DNA from: Nitrospirota bacterium | Lineage (GTDB): Bacteria > Nitrospirota > CAKKRA01 > 9FT-COMBO-42-15 | Direction: 5' to 3' | DNA: 5,613 nt | NCBI GenBank assembly: GCA_016214425.1 | Contig: JACRON010000140.1 | Coordinates: forward strand, 1-5,613 | In this document: positions 1-5,486 of the stretch, piece by piece | How the letters are laid out: each line of letters starts with the position of its first letter | How positions within the stretch are numbered: the first letter of the stretch is position 1 | Position numbers and translations under genes: made by a program | The notes under the pieces: generated by a model | Seen by the model: the letters and a program-made list of their open reading frames with translations, nothing else | Told to the model about the DNA's origin: nothing | The model's database searches: none

Positions 1-950
1 CCGTCAAGCTCTGAACGGATGGACTCAAGCTTTACATAATCGCCGTCCTCAATGCCGAGCGCCTTTGCAAGTTCAGGGTGAACCTGAATATAGCGGTCTG
101 GCTCAAGCTCGTCTGTCCACGGCCACCAGTGTCCCATCTCATGGAAGCTGGACACCGGCCTTCCAGTACAAAGAACAAGCGGATGCTCTTTGAAGTCCTC
201 TGGATCGCTGACAGGCGTATGTCCGCCCTCTCTGTGTTTCGGCAGATAATCCCAGCCGAGCTCCCTTATTGCATCGGATGCAACCTCAATCTTGCCTGAA
301 GGCGTCGGGAATCTTCTTGGCGGATCAGATTCAGGAAACGGCTTATTATCTTCATACATGATATAGTCGCCCCTGACCTTTGCTTCGGAAGATTCAAATC
401 TCATTGCATCCTCTTCTGTAAATGCAGGCCACATTACGCCGCCCCTCGGTGTTGTTGCAGGGTCAAGCGTCTTCTTTGTGCATCCTGCTGTAAAGGACTC
501 CTGCTTATTAAAGAAGTCTGTTGCCTCTGCCATATTAATCTTTGTCGGGTCGTCCTTCCTTCTCCATGGGAACCACTTCAGGCCATCCTCTTTTCCAAAG
601 ACCCTGTCTGCAATGCCTGCAATTACATCTATGTCGTTTCTGCACTCCCAGTTCTCTTTTATTGCCTGATTGAACCATGACATGAGCCTGTTGTTTCCGT
701 GGTGGCAAAGGCCCTCCCTCTCCACCCATGATGTTATCGGGAATGCTACATGTGCATGCTGATATGTAAAGTTCGGATGGAATGAGTTATGTATTGCTAT
801 ATCAACATTCTTCTTGAATGCTGCTGCATATTTCTGTGTAAATGGCATCTGCGCCATCATATTTCCATTCCACCATACTGCCCTTATTGGATAAGGCTTT
901 TGTGTAAATATTGCATTGGGAAAATTCGCCGCAGAGACATCTGCCCAGCC
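1..950 (-). CDS. Molybdopterin oxidoreductase, C-terminal part after the frameshift; runs off the left edge
   Basis: This frame is open without a stop from about 950 to the left edge (over 310 codons) and continues the gene above. It reads through 'DVSAANFPNAIFTQ', then 'KPYPIRAVWWNGNMM', a stretch found in this position in related enzymes such as acetylene hydratase ('EKPYPVKAFF'). The usual 'FPTPSGKIEV' follows, leading into the C-terminal molybdopterin-dinucleotide-binding domain ('HPLVLCTGRPVSSFHEMG', then 'VHPELAKALGIEDGDYV'). The protein would be more than 680 residues to the window edge, with the last part of the C-terminal beta-barrel domain missing. The two frames differ by one base: removing one T from the TTT run (951-953) or one G from the GGG run (944-946) restores a continuous protein. 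No later nonsense mutation is seen, so the break is either very recent or a sequencing or assembly error. It is not an internal gene start: there is no start codon with a ribosome binding site at the junction. Confidence 0.85.
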
Positions 951-2052
951 AAACAGGCGCCTTGACTGGCGGAAGCGATGCCAAATCCTTTCCGTAATTT
1001 AGCGGCGGACGGCAGTTGTGCAGCCAGTTCCAGCCGCCTCCTGTCACGCCGATTGAGCCAGTAAGCGCTACTAAGATGCCGTAGCAGCGGTTGATGTTGT
1101 TTGAATTATATGTCTGCGCTGTGCCGAGACAGCCTGATACTGATGCAGGTGTGTTTGTTGCAAACATCCTTGCTGCCTGAATAATGGTCTCTTTTGGAAC
1201 CCATGTAATCTTCTCTGCTCTTTCAGGCGGCATCTTTTCAATTAATGGCCTCCACTCATCAAGTCCGTGCACCCATTTATCTACAAACTCTTTGTTGTAT
1301 AAATTCTCTTTGAGTATTACATTAATCATTGCCATTACAAGCGCAGCATCTGTATTGGGCCTCAGCCTCATTGCAATATCTGCCTTTGCCATGGATGGAT
1401 TGAATCTCGGGTCAATCCAGATAATCTTTGTTCCTCTTTCTTTTGCATCTAAGACCCAGAGCATCTCAACCGGATGATTGGCTGCTGTATTTGAACCTGC
1501 AATCATTATACATTTTGAGTTTACCCAGTCTGTTGTGGGGTTCATTAATCTTCCGAGGTCCTTTGCGCCGTAAGTATAGTTCATTGCAACACCAGGGCTC
1601 TCACAGCATATTGGACCCTGGCCGACAATATTTGGCGTGCCCCAGATTTTTCCGAATCTTGAGCCGCCGAGCTTCCATAAAAAGTCTGAACGGCCTGTCC
1701 TGTGGAGCATCAATGCCTCTGCCCCGTACTCCTTCTTCACCTTCATCAATCTTTCTGCAGCAAAGTCCAATGCTGCATCCCATGACGCCCTCTTGAATTC
1801 ATCATTGAGGCTCTTCCTGACCATCGGGTATTTCACCCTCAATGGATTATAGATATGCTGGAATGCGCCTGAGCCTTTTGGACATAAAGCGCCTTTGCTT
1901 AAAGGATGCTCAGGGTCGCCGTAGATATCAACGACTTTTCCATCCTTCACATAGACCAGCATGCCGCATGCAGCCTCGCACATGTTGCTGCATGTTGTGA
2001 CTACTACCTTGTCGTACTCCCTGATTGATTCACCAAGCGGTTTTAATGCCAT
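802..2052 (-). CDS. Molybdopterin oxidoreductase catalytic subunit, N-terminal part (frameshifted)
   Basis: This is the N-terminal part of a DMSO-reductase-superfamily enzyme that carries a [4Fe-4S] cluster and a bis-MGD molybdenum or tungsten cofactor. The cluster motif is C21-x3-C25-x3-C29-x27-C57, followed by P-K59-G, the lysine usual between cluster and cofactor. C150 in 'ICCESPGVA' aligns with the metal-ligand Cys/Sec of formate dehydrogenase and NapA. Cofactor-binding stretches follow, such as 'GSNTAANHP' (about 187-195) and 'IDPRF'. There is no Tat signal or membrane segment, so a cytoplasmic enzyme is expected. The start is supported by AGGAG at 2063-2067, ten bases before the ATG. 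Residues after about 368 are out of frame and run to a chance stop at 802; the true continuation is in the next frame. The substrate is not determinable: formate, thiosulfate/polysulfide or acetylene-hydratase-like relatives are all possible. The formate-dehydrogenase His after the ligand is Glu here, which argues against a classical formate dehydrogenase. Confidence 0.88.
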   Translation of the reverse strand: MALKPLGESIREYDKVVVTTCSNMCEAACGMLVYVKDGKVVDIYGDPEHPLSKGALCPKGSGAFQHIYNPLRVKYPMVRKSLNDEFKRASWDAALDFAAERLMKVKKEYGAEALMLHRTGRSDFLWKLGGSRFGKIWGTPNIVGQGPICCESPGVAMNYTYGAKDLGRLMNPTTDWVNSKCIMIAGSNTAANHPVEMLWVLDAKERGTKIIWIDPRFNPSMAKADIAMRLRPNTDAALVMAMINVILKENLYNKEFVDKWVHGLDEWRPLIEKMPPERAEKITWVPKETIIQAARMFATNTPASVSGCLGTAQTYNSNNINRCYGILVALTGSIGVTGGGWNWLHNCRPPLNYGKDLASLPPVKAPVWLGRCLCGEFSQCNIYTKALSNKGSMVEWKYDGADAIYTEICSSIQEEC

Positions 2053-2085
2053 CTTCTTATCTCTCCTTTACTCTCTGTGGAAATT

Positions 2086-2142
2086 TTATGTTTTCCTTTT
2101 ATAAAAATAAAAAATAATTCTATTGCCAAAACTTTTTTTCAT
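2086..2142 (-). CDS. Possible 18-codon leader ORF upstream of the oxidoreductase
   Basis: A short frame, MKKSFGNRIIFYFYKRKT and a TAA stop, lies inside the predicted leader of the oxidoreductase mRNA and ends 33 bases before its ATG. It has a Shine-Dalgarno-like AGGGGAAG directly before its ATG. The peptide is basic and aromatic, and resembles no family known to me. It could be a translated leader peptide, or chance in very AT-rich leader DNA; the length gives little statistical support. No attenuator hairpin was found between it and the main gene. Confidence 0.25.
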   Translation of the reverse strand: MKKSFGNRIIFYFYKRKT

Positions 2143-2164
2143 CTTCCCCTTAAAAAAGTAGTGA

Positions 2165-2193
2165 ATGATAAAACTTCACACATCAAATGTCAA
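2165..2193 (-). promoter_or_regulatory. Sigma-70-type promoter of the oxidoreductase gene
   Basis: On the minus strand, a perfect -35 box TTGACA (2193-2188) is followed by a 17-bp spacer and TATCAT (2170-2165), five of six matches to the -10 consensus. Transcription would start near 2158 and give a leader of about 105 bases before the ATG at 2052. No FNR- or ArcA-type operator was recognised. Confidence 0.65.
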
Positions 2194-2258
2194 ATTGATT
2201 ATATTAATGTAAGGATAAAGTTTGATTATGATTTGAGGCGCTAATGAGATGATAAGGT

Positions 2259-2381
2259 TTAATTATGAAAATCGCCAAATATCTAGACCTCTTCACCGAC
2301 AATTTTAAATACTACCCTGTAATCTCCGACTCTCAGCTTCCAATACCCGTGAAGTGTCTTTCTTAAAGGCTCGCCGCTAAT
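2259..2381 (-). pseudogene. RelE/ParE-type toxin, C-terminal remnant
   Basis: The minus frame from about 2381 reads ISGEPLRKTLHGYW, then KLRVGDYRVVFKIVGEEV, and meets a TAG at 2283-2285. 'GYWKLRVGDYRVVFKI' is the signature of the C-terminal half of RelE/ParE-family toxins, including the basic residues of the R-x-G-D-Y-R segment. Intact members have about 85-95 residues, so roughly the first 50 are gone. After the TAG the frame continues with IFGDFHN to a TAA at 2259, which matches where such toxins normally have a short last strand ('ILAIGHR'-like), so the TAG looks like a nonsense mutation. The remnant cannot make a working toxin. It sits directly against the antitoxin remnant, in another frame. 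Confidence 0.72.
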
Positions 2382-2476
2382 GATAGAGAGACCCCGTCTC
2401 TTTCAGCAAGCAGTTTTATAGTATGAAAGAGCGGCTTCTCCAGCACAACATTTATTCTTGGATTTCTTACCGGCAT
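2363..2476 (-). pseudogene. Ribbon-helix-helix-type antitoxin, N-terminal remnant
   Basis: The frame starts at ATG 2476, with GGAGG nine bases upstream, and reads MPVRNPRINVVLEKP, then LFHTIKLLAERDGVSLSLAA. After two more residues it stops at 2363. This is the usual beginning of a small antitoxin of the ribbon-helix-helix (CopG/RelB-like) group: a short beta strand (RINVVL) for DNA recognition, then a first helix ending in 'AERDGVS'. The second helix, expected to begin with something like 'RDLI', and the toxin-binding tail are missing. Instead the sequence passes into the toxin remnant, with GGCG near the joint. The 37-codon product might still be translated, but it lacks the second helix of the fold and should not bind DNA. 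The family call rests on pattern recognition only. Confidence 0.65.
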
Positions 2477-2496
2477 ATTCCTTTGCCTCCAGCCAT

Positions 2497-2525
2497 TGTG
2501 TAACACTTTTGACACACCATGTCAA
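2497..2525 (-). promoter_or_regulatory. Promoter and palindrome of the former toxin-antitoxin operon
   Basis: On the minus strand, TTGACA (2525-2520) is followed by a 17-bp spacer and TACACA (2502-2497), a fair -10 box, 20 bases before the antitoxin ATG. The palindrome TTGACA-CACCA-TGTCAA (2509-2525) overlaps the -35 box and spacer, the usual place for the operator through which an antitoxin represses its own operon. The operator role is inferred. Confidence 0.5.
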
Positions 2526-2855
2526 GCTACGACAGGTCTGCACTACTGGCATTTAAATGTCTCTTATCAAAATTGGATAGGAAAGATAAATAAGGAGATA
2601 GTCAAGATAAAAGAGGCTGTGGAAAGGTAAAATGTATAATGTAAGTTTGACCCTGATTATTTCCATGCCTTATGGCTATTGAGCCTCGATAAGTGTTTGG
2701 TGCAGATTTTGTCTGAAACCGTATTGGGAAACCAAAGTCAGGGCTTTTATGCAATCTGTTGGTATTGGGAAAAATAAGGAAATTATTTTATTTTAATTTC
2801 CGCTTAGGATATTTTTTTCTCTTGACAACAGGAGGCCTTATAAGTGTTGGGCATG
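2526..2855. other. Intergenic stretch without a supported gene
   Basis: This AT-rich stretch lies between the toxin-antitoxin scar and the HPP gene. Frames open for 30 to 60 codons exist on both strands, for example a plus-strand frame ending 'KINKEIVKIKEAVER' at about 2629. None has a start codon with a ribosome binding site or a recognisable family. The only structure seen is the inverted repeat at 2778-2801. Confidence 0.5.
2778..2801 (-). terminator. Possible weak terminator after the HPP gene
   Basis: GGAAATTA and TAATTTCC form a perfect 8-bp stem around an 8-base loop, about 55 bases past the HPP stop. In the minus direction it is followed by TTATTTTT. The stem has only two G-C pairs, so termination would be weak. 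It may be a chance AT-rich palindrome. Confidence 0.35.
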
Positions 2856-3404
2856 CTATAACCAATATGTTGGATAATGTCTTTTTGGATTGCTTGATAA
2901 GTTGTTTATTATCAGCGCGATAAAAAGTAAAATTATCGCTCCGGAAAGAACAGGGCTAAGGATGTATTTGTATCCTAACGAGCCAATCGAGTCGCCGCCA
3001 ATAACTGCAATCAATGCCGTTGCACCACCCGGTGGATGCATGGTACGTGTGGCGTGCATGACGGCTATTGACAAAGATACTGACATTGAACAGGACAGTA
3101 TCATATGCTCTTTCATGAGCGAATAAATTGTAACACCAACCAGTGCGGACAATATATGTCCACCTATTAAATTTCTTGGCTGAGAAAAATCAGCCTGCGG
3201 TGCGCCATAGATGAGGACCGCAGATGCGCCAAATGAACCAATCAACAGCAGATGTGATTTGCCATCACTTTTAAGCAATTCCTCAAGCATGGCTATAAGG
3301 AATATGCCCACAAATGAGCCAAACCATGACCAAAGAATCTTTTTCAATGGTTTCCTTGGTGGACATTGGCCTTTCGGCTTCCATCTGGAGAAATACATTT
3401 TCAT
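2856..3404 (-). CDS. HPP-family integral membrane protein
   Basis: A complete 182-residue protein of the HPP family (PF04982). The defining motif is visible as MH123-P124-P125-G126-G127 in 'RTMHPPGGATAL', and the second family signature, 'QPRNLIGGH', is at 75-83. Hydrophobic segments at about 24-41, 51-67, 79-96, 102-117, 128-137 and 150-168 suggest four to six membrane spans after a basic N-terminal tail. The length suits a single HPP domain without the CBS domains that some bacterial members carry. A plant member is reported to transport nitrite in plastids; the substrate of bacterial members is not established, and nothing here identifies it. The ATG at 3404 has only a weak GAGAA upstream, and a second ATG two codons later (3398) is an equally possible start. 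The gene appears to be a single transcription unit. Confidence 0.9.
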   Translation of the reverse strand: MKMYFSRWKPKGQCPPRKPLKKILWSWFGSFVGIFLIAMLEELLKSDGKSHLLLIGSFGASAVLIYGAPQADFSQPRNLIGGHILSALVGVTIYSLMKEHMILSCSMSVSLSIAVMHATRTMHPPGGATALIAVIGGDSIGSLGYKYILSPVLSGAIILLFIALIINNLSSNPKRHYPTYWL

Positions 3405-3450
3405 TTTGCTGTTCTCATCAGCCCAACAATATATTTAACAAGTTTTCTCT

Positions 3451-3479
3451 ACTTAAACAAAAAACATAGCGCAAGTCAA
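3451..3479 (-). promoter_or_regulatory. Possible promoter of the HPP gene
   Basis: On the minus strand, TTGACT (3479-3474, five of six matches) and a 17-bp spacer precede TTAAGT (3456-3451), a poor -10 box. Transcription would start near 3444, about 40 bases before the ATG. Position and spacing are right; the weak -10 box keeps confidence low. Confidence 0.35.
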
Positions 3480-3496
3480 GCAAAAAAACATTTATA

Positions 3497-3525
3497 TTGA
3501 CTTATGAAGTCATTGTAAATATAAT
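3497..3525 (+). promoter_or_regulatory. Strong plus-strand promoter with palindromic -35 region, no known gene downstream
   Basis: On the plus strand, TTGACT (3497-3502) is followed by exactly 17 bp and a perfect TATAAT (3520-3525). A perfect inverted repeat, TGACTT-ATG-AAGTCA (3498-3512), overlaps the -35 box and could be an operator. Transcription would start near 3532 and run into the left repeat copy, then antisense to the transposase remnant and the 3' end of the ATPase gene. No recognised plus-strand gene follows. The promoter is divergent from the HPP gene. Confidence 0.5.
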
Positions 3526-3562
3526 TCTAACCTGTTAGCACCACAATTTGAAAGATATTAAG

Positions 3563-3778
3563 TGGGATAATGGGGTCGGACTTGCCTATTGACATCTCCA
3601 TGCCGCCTATCAATAAATGCATTGGAGGTTCTATTTTCATAATAATACCTTACCTCTTTTTCATGCCCCAAATTTCATTTAACTTATTATAGCCGAACTG
3701 GTTTGGATATCCCCCAATCAGGTGTTTGCATATAATATTAAATCACAGTCATTACAGGGTGTCAAGAAAATCAAAAAA
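3563..3778. repeat. Left copy of a ~215-bp direct repeat
   Basis: This stretch recurs in the same orientation at 5272-5486, with about a dozen substitutions and two small gaps (1 and 3 bases), so roughly 95% identity by eye. It begins close to TGGGGTCGGACTTG. From memory, similar 'TGGGGTC-G' sequences often mark the ends of REP/IS200-like elements with Y1 transposases; that link is not tested here. Read on the minus strand, it holds the last 24 codons of a frame ('HLIGGYPNQFGYNKLNE...' to TAA), then GAGGTAAGG and a new ATG (MKIEPPMHLLIGG). That second frame reads out of the repeat and stops after 38 codons. The family is unknown. Confidence 0.85.
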
Positions 3779-3966
3779 AACGCACCGCTTCCCCTCCTGA
3801 CTTACAGCCGTATAGCCAGCCCTATTATACTGCCAATCTCTCTACCTTTCAACCCGCCTACACGATATAAGAGCTCCATTGCTGCCTGTCTATTGTATAC
3901 CCTTATTTTTTTAATATCTTCTATACCCTTGCCAGTTTCTCTTTCAATAGCCTTCAGTTCACGATT
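3779..3966 (-). pseudogene. C-terminal remnant of a probable Y1 (IS200/REP-type) transposase
   Basis: The minus frame from about 3966 reads NRELKAIERETGKGIEDIKK, then AAMELLYRVGGLKGREIGSIIG. It stops at 3802-3804. From about 3817 the protein continues in a neighbouring frame as GYTAVSQEGKR. 'AMELLYR-GGLKG-EIG-I-G' followed by 'YT/S-AVSQ-R-R' is the DnaA-like helix-turn-helix end found in many REP-associated tyrosine transposases, so the two frames together fit one frameshifted C-terminus. The catalytic part (HUH motif and tyrosine) is absent, and the remnant cannot act. It starts inside the last codons of the ATPase gene and runs directly into the left repeat copy, which suggests that the repeat is the end of this element. 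The identification is from pattern only. Confidence 0.6.
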
Positions 3967-5221
3967 CTATCCCGAAAAAGAAACCAAAAGGCATCGCAAT
4001 TGTCTGTTTGTCTATGCCTATCATCTCTGTTCCAGAATATAAAAGGATAGATAACACATGCCTGCCCTTTAGGTCTTTGGCGCAATCCTTAAGCCCTGAT
4101 ATCTCCACATCCTCCAGTTTATGAGACCACTTTACCTCAATTGCAATAACCTTTTCCCCGCGCTCAAGGATAAAATCAACCTCTCTTCCAGCATATGTGC
4201 GCCAGTAGTAAAGCTGGCACCTCATATCTCCAATAGATATAAGTTTCTTCAGTTCAGAGGCAGCCCAAGTTTCCACCATACTCCCAACCCTGTTTTGCCG
4301 TTCAAGCGTCTGCCAATCCTCAACTGCGGAAAGATGGCAGGCCATGCCAGCATCGCCGAAATACAGCTTTGGCATCTTTATCAAACGCTTGCCTATATTC
4401 ACAAAATAGGGCCTGACAAAGTATATCTGGTATGTCATCTCAAGAAGGTCTATGTATCTTCTGAGAGTTGTAAACGGAAGCCCAAGTTCTCTTGATACCT
4501 CTGAAAAATTGATAACCTGTCCTGTCCTGAACGAAAGGAGGTTCAAGAGTCTGTTAAAATCCGGAAGGTGTTCTATGGCGGTTATGTCCCTTATGTCTCT
4601 TTCAATATATGTTTGCCTGTATGAATCAAACCACCGCCTGCGGGCCTTAACCGAGGCCATCATGGAAGGTGTGGGGTAGCCGCCTGCAATTATATGTCTT
4701 TTGATATCTTCCCTCCTGTCAGTGAAAGTGCGCCTTTTCCATTTTCTTAAGAGCACACCAGCATCATCTCCTCTGAAGATGTCCATTAATATAGTGGAAG
4801 GTCTCTTATTGCTTATTTCCGACCATGTAAAAGGCTGCAGCTCATGGAGAGCAACTCTGCCTGCAAGGGTCTCGGCCACCTTTGATAGGGTCATTAGATT
4901 AGCAGAGCCTGTGAGCAGATACTGCCCGGGTTTACGGTTCTTATCCACTATAATTTTTATGGCGCGCATGAGATCCGGCGCTTTCTGAATCTCATCTATT
5001 ATTGCAGGGACAGGTGTACCGCTTATGAAACCGTCGGGGTCTTTTAATGCAGCATCCAGAATAACACGATTATCTAATGTAAGATAAATAGCCTTCCATT
5101 CAGAGCGGGACAGCTCATTGGCAAGGGTGGATTTGCCGACCTGCCTTGCTCCTGTTAGAAGGACAACGGGAAAGTGCTGTAGGGAATCCATGATATCATG
5201 GAAAAGGTGTCTCTTAATCAT
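3959..5221 (-). CDS. AAA ATPase with DUF4143 C-terminal domain
   Basis: A complete 420-residue protein of the AAA_14 + DUF4143 type (PF13173, PF13635), a common family in prokaryotic accessory DNA whose function is not settled. Walker A is G24-ARQVG-K30-S31-T32, Walker B is PAIID76-E77, and a sensor-1-like 'LLTGSAN' is at 102-108. 'GGYP' (180-183) and 'YIERDI' (205-210) are typical of the family. A winged helix-turn-helix lies at about 237-270 ('FSEVSRELGLPFTTLRRYID'). The C-terminal domain keeps a PD-(D/E)XK-like core: E317, D349 in 'REVDF', and E362-x-K364 in 'IEVKW'. All these residues are present, so the protein is probably functional. The ATG at 5221 has no Shine-Dalgarno sequence; the promoter position suggests a leaderless message. 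The gene lies between two direct repeats and ends in a transposase remnant, which suggests acquisition with mobile DNA. A role in DNA binding or defence is possible but not shown. Confidence 0.92.
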   Translation of the reverse strand: MIKRHLFHDIMDSLQHFPVVLLTGARQVGKSTLANELSRSEWKAIYLTLDNRVILDAALKDPDGFISGTPVPAIIDEIQKAPDLMRAIKIIVDKNRKPGQYLLTGSANLMTLSKVAETLAGRVALHELQPFTWSEISNKRPSTILMDIFRGDDAGVLLRKWKRRTFTDRREDIKRHIIAGGYPTPSMMASVKARRRWFDSYRQTYIERDIRDITAIEHLPDFNRLLNLLSFRTGQVINFSEVSRELGLPFTTLRRYIDLLEMTYQIYFVRPYFVNIGKRLIKMPKLYFGDAGMACHLSAVEDWQTLERQNRVGSMVETWAASELKKLISIGDMRCQLYYWRTYAGREVDFILERGEKVIAIEVKWSHKLEDVEISGLKDCAKDLKGRHVLSILLYSGTEMIGIDKQTIAMPFGFFFGIES

Positions 5222-5223
5222 GG

Positions 5224-5257
5224 TGACAATTTAACCATTAAATGGTGAAATTGTCAA
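5224..5257 (-). promoter_or_regulatory. ATPase promoter covered by a 33-bp palindrome; predicted leaderless start
   Basis: On the minus strand, a perfect TTGACA (5257-5252), a 17-bp spacer and TTAAAT (5234-5229, four of six matches) form the promoter. Only seven bases separate the -10 box from the ATG, so transcription should begin at or within a base or two of the start codon. Bases 5224-5256 form a palindrome centred on 5240, with 16-base arms and a single mismatched pair (5233/5247); its core is ACCATTAAATGGT. It covers the -10 box, the spacer and most of the -35 box, so a dimeric repressor bound here would block transcription. The ATPase's own winged helix is one candidate regulator, by inference. 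Confidence 0.6.
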
Positions 5258-5271
5258 TAAAAAAGTGGCTC

Positions 5272-5486
5272 TGGGAATAATGGGGTCGGACTTGCCTATT
5301 GACATCTCCATGCCACCTATCAATAAATGCATTGGAGGTTCTATTTTCATAATACCTTACCTCTTTTTCATGCCCGAAATTTTATTTAACTTATTATAGC
5401 CGAACTGGTTTGGATATCCCCCAATCAGGTGTTTGCTGGTAATATTAAATCACGGTCATTATAGGGAGTCAAAGAAATCAAAAAAT
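5272..5486. repeat. Right copy of the ~215-bp direct repeat
   Basis: The second copy of the repeat at 3563-3778, in the same orientation and offset by about 1710 bp. Its left end lies only about 15 bp from the -35 box of the ATPase promoter. The minus-strand frame ending in 'GMKKR' and the following ATG with GAGGTAAGG are both kept. The 3-base gap relative to the left copy falls between the stop and the ATG, so neither frame is disturbed. To its right (5487-5613) the similarity stops, and I see no recognisable gene: the transposase remnant next to the left copy has no evident counterpart here. Confidence 0.85.

Noticed and set aside
1184..1852. Plus-strand open frames of 70 to 122 codons within the oxidoreductase gene
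   Set aside because: They are antisense shadows of a well-conserved coding region.
2262..2366. Plus-strand frame of 33 codons starting MKIAKYLDL, with AAGG upstream
   Set aside because: It is exactly antisense to the RelE/ParE remnant, whose family pattern is far stronger, and it matches no family.
2522..2629. Plus-strand frame ending 'YQNWIGKINKEIVKIKEAVER'
   Set aside because: It looks protein-like but has no start codon with a ribosome site and no recognisable family; it may be chance or an unrecognisable fragment.
2574..2785. Minus-strand open frame of about 60 codons ending 'FTFPQPLLS'
   Set aside because: No start codon and no family, and it overlaps the possible terminator; open frames of this length are expected by chance.
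4121..4988. Plus-strand open frames opposite the ATPase gene
   Set aside because: They are antisense shadows; the minus-strand protein has all its family motifs.
3563..5486. CRISPR-like array from the repeated sequence
   Set aside because: There are only two copies, each about 215 bp and 1.7 kb apart, with no short regular repeat-spacer pattern.
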